A stretch of DNA of 64,000 bases from Lanius collurio. Its lineage: Eukaryota; Chordata; Aves; Passeriformes; Laniidae. The notes beneath the pieces were generated by a model. That model searched no databases. It saw only the letters and a list, made by a program, of their open reading frames with translations, and was not told where the DNA came from. Made by a program: the position numbers and the translations under genes. The stretch spans positions 36,584,987 to 36,648,986 of the forward strand of contig JACBWW010000004.1 of the NCBI GenBank assembly GCA_020086605.1, read 5' to 3'. Below are positions 41,583 to 54,012 of the stretch, piece after piece (position 1 is the stretch's first letter; every line of letters starts with the position of its first letter).

Positions 41583-44134
41583 TCATGGAAAAGGGCTGTG
41601 GCTATAAGTACATTATAGCAAACAAACTCAATGCTGATAGTGCTTTCATATGTGCACTAAGAATGCCTATCCATTATGTAATGTAGGACAAACAGCATGC
41701 AGCCCCTTCCTGTTCCTATACTGATACTTTTTGGAGATGCTGAAGAGAGGTAATATAGAAATGCAAAGTGCTTTCTACTGTGCAGGTCTATGGATTTACA
41801 TGACCACATCACCCTGCCCTTTAACTGAGATCACCTTTCACTGGTAGAGCTGGAGGCAGAACTTTTGGTATGGTGAAGAAACTATGAAATGTTCAAGCTC
41901 TTCTTGAAAACTGTCTCTGCTAATAAATCCTGGTAAATTACAAGGGCACTGAAACTTGATTGTTACAGTGGCACCTGGCCCATGCCAAACAGCAGTTTCC
42001 CAAATTATTCCTGGGCTTTGCTTATTCTCAATAAGCAGTTTGCATACAGTATCCTGTTTTAGAAGCTCACAGAATAAACCAGCATAGACATGGGACATCC
42101 TTTGCCAGTTGGCGTCAGGATCTGGGAATGTTCCTGCTCACATAACATTTACTACCATAAGATGTAGTTGGAATGCCTGATGCATTGGGTGTGTTAATGA
42201 GGGACTGCAGTCCTCCTGGTCCCTTGGCAGTTCTGCACCTGTTTAAAGCAAGCACTGTGCTTCATAAAAGAGAAACTGTAAAGCAAACAAGGAATGGAAA
42301 TGAAATTATTTCTAAACTATTTGGCTTGGACTGCTTAATAAACTCAGTTTTGGAATATCTGCTTTGGTGCTCATTTTCTGGCTAGAGAGATGTAAACATA
42401 AAATCCAGCCTCTCCAGGAACACATGTCATAAGACATTAAGGAGGCAACTGGACATATGCCAAGAAATATCTATAGGATTTTGACAGATATGCCAAACAG
42501 CAAACATCACACTCGCCAGTCATATTCCCTTGAGTCATCATGTAATTGGGCTGTGAAATTGTTTGCCAGTGCTAAAGGCTGTGCCCACCTCCTTAGCTAC
42601 AGCTAGGCAGGGAAAGGAGGGAAATGTCGTTTATGTCCTCCCCATGCTGTACTACTGCTGATCTCTAAAATATCACCTACTGACAAGGTGGCCCAAGCCT
42701 GACAGACACAGGGACTGGTGCTTGACATTGGAAACTCAGTCTCAATTAAGAGCAATACAGAAATGGTGGTTACCACAGGAGCAATATTAGACACACAGCT
42801 TTTCCCTTCTTCCTGTGAGAAAAAGACAAGACGCTGGATGGAGTACACCAAGGTGAGATTTGGCCTGCAGACCACCAGCCTGACTCTGCCTGTTTAGAAC
42901 ATCCTGAGAACATCCAAACTGCATTCCCAAAAGGTCAAATTCAGTCATATGCTGTTTAGGCCTAATCTCTTTCAGCATTGTGGCACAAAGATCCCAAATC
43001 CCTGCCACTTTGACTTCATCAGACTAAGGTAGGAGCATTTTCTTGAATATGTAAATGAAGCACCACTTTGGTCATACCATAGCTTCAACTCCTCCCCTAT
43101 CACAGTAGAAATGCTGAGATAGGAATCTGAGAATATGCATTACTGAGAAAGCAAGCTGATGAAGTAAATGGAATAGAATGTCTCCATTTCAGAGCTGCAG
43201 TTACTTATGCCACCTTCAGTGTGCATTGATGAACTGTAGAGCAATACCTTACAAAAATTATGAAGACTTGGTAATATGAGACCCCTTGACAACTACCACT
43301 GCGTGAGATGTGCTTAGACCTGGGGTGAGTCCATGATGTATTTCCAGGAGATTAAAAAGCATTGATTCCATAGACTTAAGCACTAGAATTGACAAGGTCC
43401 CATTAATTCCCACGAGAAAAAAAATGATAAAATATTGTCATTAGGATGCTTTTTCTTAAGTAGCTTACAAGACCACAATTTACATGTGATAATAAAATGA
43501 GAAAACATTGATTTATGTGGAGGTTTTATCACTTTGAGCTAGTTGTGCACAAACCACCATGGTTCTCCTATGAAATGTCACAAACTAATAGTACCTCTGG
43601 AGTAAAAGCTCTCTTAGTACTATGTAAGAAACCAGGATAAATTTAGAATTCTGATCAAAACAGCAACTGGTATTAAGCATACAGCAATATTTGTAAAGCA
43701 TATTTCTGATGGAGTATTGGAAATACTAATTTATATGAAGACTATGTATAACTAATTTATATTAAAATTATGCACAGGTCTCTGTGTTTTTTCATTCTTG
43801 TGAGGCTAACACAAAACTGATTGTTAGAGAGGTATTTTCAGGAGAGTAAGGCAATGTCCTAGATAAGGAAATCCCTCAAACATCACCTGGTCAGGTGTGT
43901 TCTAGCCTTGACTGTTATAAACGAGTGTTTGAGATTGCTTAAAGAATCACCAGCAAGGATATCAGTAAAAAACATATTTAATATTGAGCAACAGCACAAC
44001 AAAGGTCATTGATATTGTTCACTGTACTGCTTTTAGGTGGTTAAGACACACAAAGATAAAAAAAACCAAAGAACTCGAGTCAATCAATCCAAATAGAAAT
44101 ATACCGAGAACTGTCACATATAACTGTGGGCATG

Positions 44135-44136
<2 letters not shown>

Positions 44137-44183
<47 letters not shown>
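44137..44183. repeat. (TG)n microsatellite, 23 uninterrupted units
   Basis: A perfect TG run of 46 nt plus one T follows CATGCA. Its length and purity make it likely to be polymorphic between individuals. The valine/cysteine run in the frame at 43984-44229 is only the translation of this repeat. Confidence 0.97.
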
Positions 44184-44185
<2 letters not shown>

Positions 44186-44419
44186 AAAAAGGGAGAGGAA
44201 TGGCAAGGATAAGAAAGAATAGGGCCTAAAGGCTTAAAAGCACTCAAACTTAACAGTACTTAAACTTATATCTTAACAATTTAGCAAAAGAACTAGACTT
44301 ACCAGCATTTCACTTAGCTGATAACTTATTTTCAGGCCTAACTTAGATACCTGAAGTACTTAAATATCTGAGAGCAGCATTTCTCCCGTATTTGCCATAG
44401 CAGTGCACACTTGCAGGCA

Positions 44420-44995
44420 CAGAGGCAGTGCAAGGTACCTGTGAAAATCTCCCCTGGAAGGCAGTGAAATGCTCACCTTGGATGCCTTTGTGTCTCCTCA
44501 GGTGGGGAAGGGTTGAGCCTGAGCAATGGGGGTGCTGGCCCAGGATCCATCGTGGTTTGGTGACCTCCGAGTGGAGCAAACTCGAGAGCTCGCTGGCTCT
44601 GGGAGGTGCCCCCTCAGAGGGAGGTGCTGCTCACACTCACTGCGGTCCAGGAGAGCGCCCATGGTCTCCTTGTGGATCGCAGCTTGCAGGCCACAAGAGA
44701 GTGGGCTTTGGTCACAGCAATGTCTCATCCTGGCCACGGTTTGGGCAACTTTCTTGGAAGGTGTGAGAACAAGGATGTGGTACCATTCAAGCAATAAAAG
44801 TAGTTTCCCAGGCTGTTCGTAAAAAAAGAAAAGCAGTGCCTCGTTAGGCAGCAGCAGTTTGTGGGAGCAGTCGGTGTTTCTGAGGGGCTCCAGAGGAGCT
44901 GAGCGCAGGCGCTGCTCATCAGGGCTGAGGCCTAACGAGCATTTCTGAGGTGCGGCCTGGAGAGGGGGGAAAAGTGGGGAGGGAAATGCACCTCC
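44420..44995. other. GC- and CpG-rich island of unknown nature
   Basis: The composition jumps from the AT-rich background to clearly GC-rich, with more than a dozen CpG dinucleotides in about 550 bp. A splice-acceptor-like TGTGTCTCCTCAG lies near 44500 and an AATAAA signal at about 44792-44797, followed by a downstream GT-rich stretch. Several overlapping open frames of 60-112 codons exist on both strands, but none has a recognisable domain, as expected from GC-rich DNA with few stops. It could be an unrecognised LTR, a processed pseudogene, or a promoter/terminal exon of a non-coding transcript. I cannot decide between these. Confidence 0.45.
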
Positions 44996-47900
44996 ACATT
45001 GACAAATGGGCTCTTTAGCCTCTGTTTACTTTTTCATACTACTGAAAATCTGAGATCTGATATTGTACTATGTCTGTGTTACAGGGTGCTAGAGAAATCT
45101 GTGTTCTGTTTTCCTCAGATCATACTTTATTGACAGAGCAGAAGAGGCAGAAGAGCAAACGGGTGAGGCTGGTACAGGCATGCCACAGCTAAAGTATCAG
45201 GTTCCAACGCTCTGGATGGGGGTAACACAGAACACATACCACTCTTCCTGGTAGTTTGAAATCTATGCCTTTAAGTCCTGTGTTGCATTGAGGCAGGATC
45301 AATTTGCCTGTGACTCTCTCAGTGAATCCTACTTCTGTCTACAGAATCGCAAAAGAGAAATCAAGTGGGTACAGTGCTCATAGGCACTTCTGAACAAAAC
45401 CCCATTGGTTTTGAAGCCTACCCACTGTAGGGTTTAAACTGGTGCAGTCTGGCCAGAGGACTGCAAATGACAGATAAGACAGACTATTTTAGTACTGTCA
45501 CAATATCCATAACACTATTCTCGATACACACTGTGCTATCCCAAGTGCAAAGTCACTCAATGCCATGGGAGGACAGCAGTCAGAGTGAGTGGAATAAAGG
45601 AAACATGAATTATGCCTTTCTTTGATGCTACATTACGTAGTGGCAAATGGAGAAGTTATTTAATCTTATAAATCTCAGCTTCCCCTTATGTGACGGTGCT
45701 GTATTTTCCTTTGCAAAGCACTAGAAATCTTTAAATAAATGGTACTTTCCCCCATATAATGCCATACTCATGTCCAAGATAACATGAGATTAATAAGTTT
45801 CTTGGCCTTTTCTCTGTACAACAAATGAATCACAGGCAGGTTTATATTAATGTTTGGTTATACATAGAAGATATGATAATATATATATATTTAATAGTCA
45901 TACTATCAGAGTCCAAATGGAATGCAAATTTAAATATTGGGCACTTTTGTATGTGAGAAGCACAGACATTACCACATGCATCCCTGAGAACAGTCTGTTA
46001 CAGGAATATTGTATCTGGGAAGAAGCAATGTCATACATCTGCACTTATAAAAGTTGGACTTAAAACTCTAATTTATTCCAAAATTTTCTTCTTTAACTTA
46101 GTCGATAACACATCTGTGGTGGCTATGTTAGGAGAATTGTATCTCCAAGATCTCTCCATAAAGAATAAACAAGAATCATCTATAGGGTGATATAGAAAGT
46201 AATTTAGGCTACTTTAACCTTTTTACTAATTGTAGAAGAAATCTCTGGCTATCAAGGTTTTTGCCAGGCTTTAATTCCATGAAGATTTAAATTGAGATAA
46301 ATTGATATCCCTGCTAAATTATTTCCTTCTCCTAGCATGTTCCAGCTGTGATGCTCATGTGCCCCTATGGTGAACCTGTTCAATGAGTGAAACTGGGAGA
46401 AAACCATCCTTAGAGAGGAAAAAATAAATCAAAAGCAACCCAGAAAGTAGCTTTCCATAAGTTTTGTTCCCTGTACTGGACAATTTTGCAATATGAACTG
46501 AGCACTTGGGCTTGCCCAAGAGCTGAAGAAAGCGTGATTGTGTGGAGACAAGAACACAGATCTGGGACTAAGGACAATGGTAACTTACATCTGCTTTTAG
46601 TTAGAAATGTCTGCATTTAAATAGAAAACAGAGATTGTAGACTGGAGCTGAAAACAAAAGATGCCAGGGAAACTCAGAAGCTGTAGATACCTTTAGAGTT
46701 TCAGGCCTGTTTTTGGGCTTAGCTGTAGTTTTGTTATGGGTTTATAGGCAAATACAAGCTTTATTCTCTATCTAGTTCTGTGCAAAACAAGTGTAGAGTG
46801 AGTTCAAAACCTTGTCATATCAGGATGGAAGCTGTGTCTAATTAATTCCCTTGGTAGGATAATTTTTCATTGCATGCTCAAGAGTATTATGTTCAATTGT
46901 GAATTTTAAACAATCTATCTTTTTGGGTGCCTGGTTTTTCTAAGAAAAATATTCCACAACTCCAAACCACTGCTGATGGAAATCCTTTGAATGATTCTTT
47001 TTTTCCCCTTAATTTATTCTTAATTTTTGTATTTACTACTTTATCAAAAATGGCAGGCATGTTGATGGGAGATAATGAACTTTTAGCAAGCTTTTATCTT
47101 ATCTAGAGGGAATGATAGCATGCAAATCTAGCTAATTAATAAATCAAAGCAAACTACACATCTAGGTTTGCCAACACAGTGTTCCTTGCTAACCAGTTCT
47201 CAAGAGCAAACAAGCTCTGCAGTTGGAAATGTGTTGGAAGTGTAAATTTCTTGTAACAGAGCTGCACTGTCTTAGACATGGGAGCTGTGTCAAGTCCAGA
47301 CTCCTCAGGCCTTCCATTCCAGCTCATGTCTGGAAAAAGTCATATCATTGGCAGGCTGGAGATGAGGCAGCTTGAACTCCAACCTGGAGGCTTGAACTCC
47401 AACCCAGGCAAGCAGGTTGAGTCACCTGAACTCAACCTGAACTGAAGCCACAGTCAGTCAGACATAAAAATGAAGTTCAACAAATGACTTCTGGAGAGGA
47501 AGAGGCTGAAAATGCGTTACTTGCAACTTATCCTCCAGGTTAAGGAGAGCTGCTAGACACTTGTAAGCTGCAATTGTGTCAATAAAGTAGATCCCTGGGT
47601 AGCTCATCAACTGACTCAGCTGATAAGAATTTAAAACTTTCTCTATTTGCAAGAATAAGAAGCAGCACAGCCACTGCTTTACTAAATTATGTTCTTCCTG
47701 GGCCACTTTCAATTAAGCACATTTTCAACAAGTCCATTCCATTTTGTAAGATAATATTCCTTAGTGCATATGTTATGGAATCTGTGAGAAGAAAAAGAAT
47801 CAGCAGTTTCAAACCTCACCTCATCAAGGCTTTGAGTAATTTCCAGTAATGGCTTATTCTGCTATAGTGCCTCTCATCATGAGGATGTTGAAGTCACTTA

Positions 47901-48374
47901 AGAAGGCAGGGAGAGAAAATTACATCACCTTTCACCAAAATGCTGCCACTTCTGAGGACAAACATTCAAGCTGTCAAGTGGCAAACAGAATGATGGCAAA
48001 TGAAGAATGCTTTCTGCCATGAAAAGCAGAAATAATGGAAGTTAAATACAGCATTCCCTCATGAAAACCATTTAAAACACCATTTCTAGCCTCTGCATAC
48101 CTATGGGAAAAGTTCCGTTAGTATTTCATAAACAGAATATTAGGGAGCTTTCTTGATTTTACTTTCAAATTGAAAAATGACACCTGGTAGCACAATGCCT
48201 CATACAAAATATTGGAGACCTTTTTTATTATTAACTTGGACTGGAAATTCTAATTATTTAATGCTGCAGAACTACATAATGCAAACCCCTTAAACTTCAC
48301 TGGAAGTTTGCATCTAACTACTGACCCATGTTGTGACATCTGAAAAATCATAGACTGAGGCACCATAATAATAA
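44996..48374. other. AT-rich non-coding DNA, no gene recognised
   Basis: No coding sequence is recognised. A possible weak MIR-like piece lies at about 45640-45740 (plus), where AAGTTATTTAATC and CTCAGCTTCCCC echo the MIR core order. A motif-dense AT-rich block at about 46830-47160, with ATGCAAAT and several TAAT cores, may be conserved regulatory DNA. Confidence 0.5.
47371..47410. repeat. 20-bp tandem duplication
   Basis: CTTGAACTCCAACC occurs twice at a spacing of 20 bp; the second copy diverges after 14 bases. Confidence 0.8.
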
Positions 48375-48377
48375 TGT

Positions 48378-48585
48378 TACTTGGCACTTTACATCTTTAA
48401 AAAACTATGGAAATGTTAATTAATTTCCACAACAGCCTAGGGAGTAAATATTTTCATACTGATTTTACCGATTAAGAGGATGAAACATAATGTGTGGACA
48501 TGACTTCTCCAAGGCAATCTATCAAATAAGTGTCAGATGTGGGGCTACAACTCAAAGATTTAAACAATAGTGCCTGGGGCAGCCA
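48378..48585 (-). mobile_element. MIR/CORE-SINE-like fossil
   Basis: Read left to right, the order of words matches the reverse complement of MIR-type SINEs: GGCACTTTACAT, then TTAATTAATTTCCACAACAG (the tail side), a GATTTTACCGATTAAGAGGA core (compare ATTTTACAGATGAGGAAAC), then CTTCTCCAAGGCAATC (compare CTTGCCCAAGGTCAC) and GTCAGATGTGGGGCTACAACT. Colinearity over about 200 bp makes chance unlikely. Divergence is high, as expected for an ancient amniote SINE in a bird. The exact subfamily is not determined. Confidence 0.6.
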
Positions 48586-51500
48586 CTTATTTATTTATTA
48601 AAAGTAGCTTAAACCATTTACAGATTCTCTTTAATATGTTATTGTACTGCGTATTGATTATTTACAATGGGAGCTGATGATTACTTTTTTGGTACCATTT
48701 TTACAAACAATTTTTTTATATTTCAGTCTCAACTTCAACATTCTTTTCCAAAATATTAAGTGCGTTCATATCCAGAAATCAGGTATGTTAAAATATGTCC
48801 AGAAGAGACCAGGATAGCATCTTGGAGCAGAATGCCTGTGTCAGAATGGGCGTGTAAAATTTGTCTTTCCTTCTGGTGTTTGGCTGGTTCTTTTCTTAAT
48901 GATATTTCATTTTTCTAAAAGCAGAACCTATTCAGCCTCTTGTTCTGTTTTTATTTTAGTTTTGCTTTGTAACAGTAGAGAGAAAAGTTTCAGATGCACC
49001 TTTTTAAAAATTATTATTATCCTAAATCTCCTGTACCCAAGAGCTTCAGGGTCTTTTGGAAAGCTTTTCATTACCAAAGACCAAAGGCTCAGAAATGTGG
49101 CAACTTGTCCAACTGATCAACTCACTGGCCAAAATGCAAAGTATCTGAGCAGATAACAAACCTTATTCACCAAACCTTACATCTTAAAATTCATGTTAAA
49201 TACAAGGACTAGAAAACAAATAAGACAGACATGATACTTTACTGCACAGAATATTTAGTCTGATAAAAGTTTTTAGCTTGGGACAGTCAAAGAGAAAATC
49301 CCAAAGCTGAGGAGATCTCTTCTTCCTCTGCTTGATCTTTTCTCTTCCTCTCTGAGGTCTGGTCTAACAGAAGTATCAGATTATTTTCTCATGCTACCCT
49401 ACAGCATATCTAGGAAAATACACTTTATAATAAAAAAAGCAAATGATCCACTTCCAAAATAAGCACTATTCTTTCCATTCAGTGTCCCAGTTTTGTCAGT
49501 CTTAAGTCCCTGAATAAATACACTTGAGAGCCAAGAGTGCAGAATTCTCTTGACAACACTTGTCCCATACACAATCAATCTATTTCATTTTCTCTTATTT
49601 AGAAAAGAAGATCGTCAGCTTCATCCTGCAGAGCATTCATTCATCTATGCCTAAGCAGTACATTTCACTTCCAGCTCAGAAGAATTCTTTTCAATCACTA
49701 TTTAAAGACTGAGTCAGCTGAATTGAAAGCTATATATTTTCCTATGAAAGAGAAATAAAGAATTTCTGTAAAGTCCTTTGGAAGGAATTCTGAGGAATCT
49801 GATTAGGAGTCCCACTCCAGATTTTCCAGAACTCTGTGTAAATTTTAATTCTGTTACAGCTACAAACATACTGTAGTGTATTCTTTGCACACACTTGTGG
49901 CAAATATCAGTGCCAGTTCATTTGGTTTGCCAGCATGGTGTTTGGGAAGGTGACCAGGATTCTAGCATGCAACTAGGCTTCAAAGGTGCTCCAGTGCAAA
50001 AAGGAGAAACAAGTGAGGAAATCTCAAAGGAGAGCAGCAAGAAGAATGTTTGCCACTGTTTGTGTTTACCCCTTTAAAAGCTTGTGAGTTCTTGGGTCCA
50101 AAGGTAGTCAAGCCAGAGGGCAGAAATCGTCATCTAACTCAGATGATTGGAATGTGATACCAGTCTAGAAATCCCATGCTCTTCAGCAGTCGGCTAGTGC
50201 TGCTTCAGCTGCTACAGCTACACCTAGCTCTGCCTCTCAAAGAGAGAACATCCAAACATTCCTCTTGGAAGACACATTACTGGACCACCAAAACACTAAG
50301 CTGCAGCTAAGATCATGGCAATTAGCTAGGCCTACCTTCATTTTATTATGATAATGTACTCTACTAAATCTTTACTTAATATCCAGACAAAAGCCTTTTT
50401 CATAAGAACAACCTCAAAATCTGGATTTCTCCAGTGTTCTTGAAGACTGCTTATGTTTTTTTATAACATCCACCTGCTGTGAGCTGAGAACACGAAATCC
50501 TGTCTGCACAACCTGGGTGATTTCATAGCTGCAGGAATTCCAGAAGAATGAAATTGTGACACCATTTATCTGCTAAAGAAACTTTTTATGCCCATAGCAG
50601 TCATTAAGTTTCAGTGGAGGGAGCTTTCCACTGACCTATTTCTCCTTCCTCATAGTAGGATTCCTGCTTTTCAGTAGTCTTCACATAAAGAACTTGTCTT
50701 CTGCTCACTACTATTCACCCATATAGGAATATTGTCTCTTTCAGCACAGATATACAACTAGAAAGCTCATATAAGGCTCATAGTCACCCCATAGCACCCT
50801 ACAGTTAAGAAAAATACAATTTGATCCATCCATGAGAAGCAATCCAAGGAACTAGGCAGTGTCATTTTATGCCTAGAGAAACCTTTACAATGACATGTAG
50901 GCTAAATTCTGGGCATTGTAAAGACTTCTTAACTACTATTGTACATGAAAGGATGACAATACTGATTTCATATAAGATGTGGAGGGTCTGTCTGTTTTTG
51001 TGAAAACTCTGACCATCGTGGAGCTAGGTAAATCTAGAGCTAGGGGAGCTGGCACAGCCTGCATTTGCTTGAACTACAGATCCTGTTATAAATGGCTACC
51101 TAGAAATTATTCCAGCTGGTCACCATCTCTGTAGTACATGATTCAAACCAATCCTACTTGCCGAGATTTATGCAGGAAACTCACCTTCTAGATAAGCCTG
51201 TTCTTGTCTCCCTCTTAAAACAGTGTTCATTTTTCCTCTCCCCTTGCTGGTAGTGAAGACTACCAAAGCAACATTAAAATCGGGGTTTCCTTCTCTCCTC
51301 TGACAAGAAGAGTATCTCAAAGACCGTGATATGAGCATTCTGGAAGACGGCATCCAATGTCTTACTCAGTTATGGCTCCTCCATTAACACACACACAGCT
51401 GATGATGCTCTGACCTTCTCTAGAAATGCTCTCTTGAAAAGGCCTTCCCCTTGCAGTGTCTGTTCAAGACAATACTGTTTCCTACCCTTTTCTCTGGTGT

Positions 51501-52210
51501 GGTTTTATGCTGCTTGCTGTAATAAAAAGCCATAATTTTTGACTTTTATAGTGGCTACTCTTCATATCAATATCATGTAATGAACTCTGGGAATCCACAG
51601 GATGATGAATTGTACAAATGTACATGAGTCTCAGTGTAGAGAGCTGTCTCAAGAAGCAATGAGCTTTGGATGCTTTAAGTTTTCACACTTAATTAAATGA
51701 ATTCTTCAGAACTGGAAATTGGTATCTTTTTCCTTGTTGTTTGTTTTGGTTTGTGTTTTTCCAAAGGTTTGTTTTAAAGAATGTTAGGCCAGAGCATTAG
51801 TCACTGCTGTCAGCTTCTGTCATCTTTGTTCCCCTGTGACAGGATCTGAAGGCCTGTGTGCAGAGTCGTACCTATCTCTGTCCTAAACATGCATCAGTGG
51901 TTACCTGAAATGCTATGGATGAAAAACTGCCATGTCCCCTTGAGTAATTGTAACAAGGAAGGAGGACACTGTGCGCAAGGGTTTGACAAAAGATTAACCT
52001 GTTTCCTCTACTGTAAAGTTGTAATGGGCTCATTCATTACTCATAGAGCTTCATGACACTTCACATGTTAAGGAATGATGCCTCTGGTTTATTCTAGGGG
52101 GTGAATGGTTAGGACAGAAGGGATGGGAGCCAAACAAGAGTGCTGGAGGAGGAGGGCTAAGTTAGATAATGACAATTAATACTGATACAAGCTGGGATAA
52201 CAATCAACTG
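48586..52210. other. AT-rich non-coding DNA, no gene recognised
   Basis: No gene can be named. A stretch at 49020-49140 has words reminiscent of MIR (AAGGCTCAGAAATG, AACTTGTCCAACTGATCAAC) but too few for a call. A possible minus-strand exon at 51185-51299 is described among the findings. Confidence 0.5.
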
Positions 52211-52214
52211 ACTT

Positions 52215-52350
52215 TAAGCAGTGTTTTAGGGCTTTCAGAGTGCTGTGAAAACATTAATTAACCTTCACAATTACCGTTCTGAGATGGGTAAATATCCACC
52301 AGTACACTGTGATTTGCCCAAGAAATCCACATGATCTGAGACAGCAAGAA
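52215..52350 (-). mobile_element. MIR-like SINE fossil (partial)
   Basis: GAAAACATTAATTAACCTTC, AGATGGGTAAATAT, then GATTTGCCCAAGAAATCCAC and GACAGCAAG follow the order of the tail and core of a reverse-oriented MIR/MIR3-type SINE, with deletions in the core. It resembles the copy at 48.4 kb in its ATTAATTAA and core order. Called on word order only. Confidence 0.5.
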
Positions 52351-52639
52351 AGAAAGAAAAAAAAAAAATCCCTGGTCGTGATATGCATGTATGTTGGAAA
52401 AATAAAACTGTGCAAAAATCATTGAACCCCATGGTGTATGTCTTCACCATGCTGTAAATGGCTGTTGTTTTGGGAGCTGTCAGTTACACAGAATGGAGCC
52501 CTGGAGCAGTGCTGAGGTGATGCTGGCTGGGACAGTCAGCCCCTCAGAGCACTGTCTCCGCTCTAGCACAGGCAGGCAGCACGTGTAATTGCCCACACTC
52601 CACTTTGGCAGCCTCCCCATGTCAGGAGCCTGGCCCATT

Positions 52640-52965
52640 TCCCTATGCTTAAAATTTAATCAGAGATTTTACTGCTCATCAACAGCTTAACGGGAGCAGT
52701 TAGAACTCTAAAACTTTGCATATATCGGCTTAATTACTGCTAACAGACAGATGCCACTTTCAAGCTCTCTCCTTTCCCAGCCCTTGCTCCCTGCAGCTGC
52801 TCAAACCTGGAACATAAATTCATTGGTTAAATAACCGATAAGAGGCAAAGTGATTAGGGATTAATGGGAAAGACAGAAATCTCCTTATTTCTCTTTGATG
52901 TTTTAATTTTGGTTATCTCTGCTAAATTGCAGTCTGTACCTCCCATTTGGCAAGATAACAACTCC
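52640..52965. promoter_or_regulatory. Candidate conserved non-coding element (enhancer-like)
   Basis: This motif-dense block has no open frame or repeat. It contains several homeodomain cores (TTAAT, TTAATTACTG, GGATTAATGGG), GATA-type words (CCGATAAGAG, TTATCTC) and TTGGTTAAATAACCG, a nearly palindromic site. Such clustering resembles developmental enhancers near regulatory genes. Conservation cannot be assessed here. Confidence 0.22.
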
Positions 52966-53931
52966 TCTTATCCCTGCTTTAAAGCAACAAGTAAATGGAG
53001 ACAATATAGGATGGTATAGATCTTGAAGTCAGGGCTTACTTCTACCATGTGTGATTCGTGTGTATAAGCAACAATAGAATTCAAACACATTAAGGGAACT
53101 GATGCCCCTTCTCTGGATAGACTGTTTCAATTTGTTTCTTTTTTGGGTGCTGGGTTTCTCCTTTGATGGGAGTGTGGAGAGGGGTGGGGTGAGTGGGTGG
53201 AGCAGCAAATAAGCAAATAGTTGTTTTAAATACAGGAGAAAATGTCACAGCGATCCAGGGCCAAAAATTAAAATGCACATGAATGATGATGGTTGTTCCT
53301 GGGACAAAGGAGCTGCATTCATTTGGGACAGACCTATTAATCTCCTACTTTGTCATTTCGCATTTCTTCCAGAAAATCACATTTTTAAGAGCATTTTAGT
53401 TGACTGAAGCAATAACAGAACCAGTACATTTGAAAGAGGAGCCCAATGCCCACTTTTTAAGTTCTCCCTGAGGACTGAATTCTGTCTGCCCTTCTTTTCA
53501 TTTTGTGGAACTATCCCTTGGAATAGAGGGAGAAGAAATGCTCTTCCTGTGGATCTTAAAAGTCTCACTAAGGATTAAAGCTTCTGGAAGGCAAAGCCTA
53601 GGATGCTGTTTGCTGCCACATATTTATAAGGTAACTTGTGAGGTTAAACTAGATCTTAGATTGAATGTCTGCACTGATATCTGCTTTTTCCAAAACAGTA
53701 GTGAGTTTTGGATAGAGAAAATTCTAGTGAGCTCATAAGAAAAAATACTAAGTAAAAAGATTTTTATATTAACACATGGTGGGATGCATGACCAACACAG
53801 ATTCAGGATTTATGAGTGTCTATTGAAAATTTTTCATTGCTTTCTACAAAATAAGGGTCATAATTTCAATGATTTTTAAAAGAAATAATAGATGAACAGA
53901 TTATTTTATGTCCATAAACTACCTTGGGGAG

Positions 53932-54012
53932 AAAAAAAAAAACAACAAAAAAAACCCAACCAAACAAACAAACAAAAAAAAAAAAAAACCAAAAAAACCA
54001 CCAACAACCCAA
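53932..54012. repeat. A-rich low-complexity tract with (AAAC)n
   Basis: About 80 nt of almost pure A and C, with CAAACAAACAAAC in the middle. It could be a decayed poly-A tail of a retrocopy lying to its left, but no retrocopy is recognised there, so a simple repeat is the safer reading. Confidence 0.8.

Larger units (their letters stand above)
33407..44136. other. AT-rich non-coding DNA, no gene recognised
   Basis: No coding gene can be named. A moderately GC-rich patch at about 33470-33680 has several short overlapping open frames but no family match. The interval includes a small degenerate tandem array at 36006-36060, a T-rich run at about 37660-37691, an AT repeat at 41541-41582, and two strong splice-site pairs at 40156-40607. 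Blocks at about 38860-39060 and 39990-40140 have the motif-dense look of conserved non-coding DNA. Confidence 0.5.

Noticed and set aside
43984..44229. 81-codon frame with alternating Val/Cys
   Set aside because: Translation of the (TG)n microsatellite.
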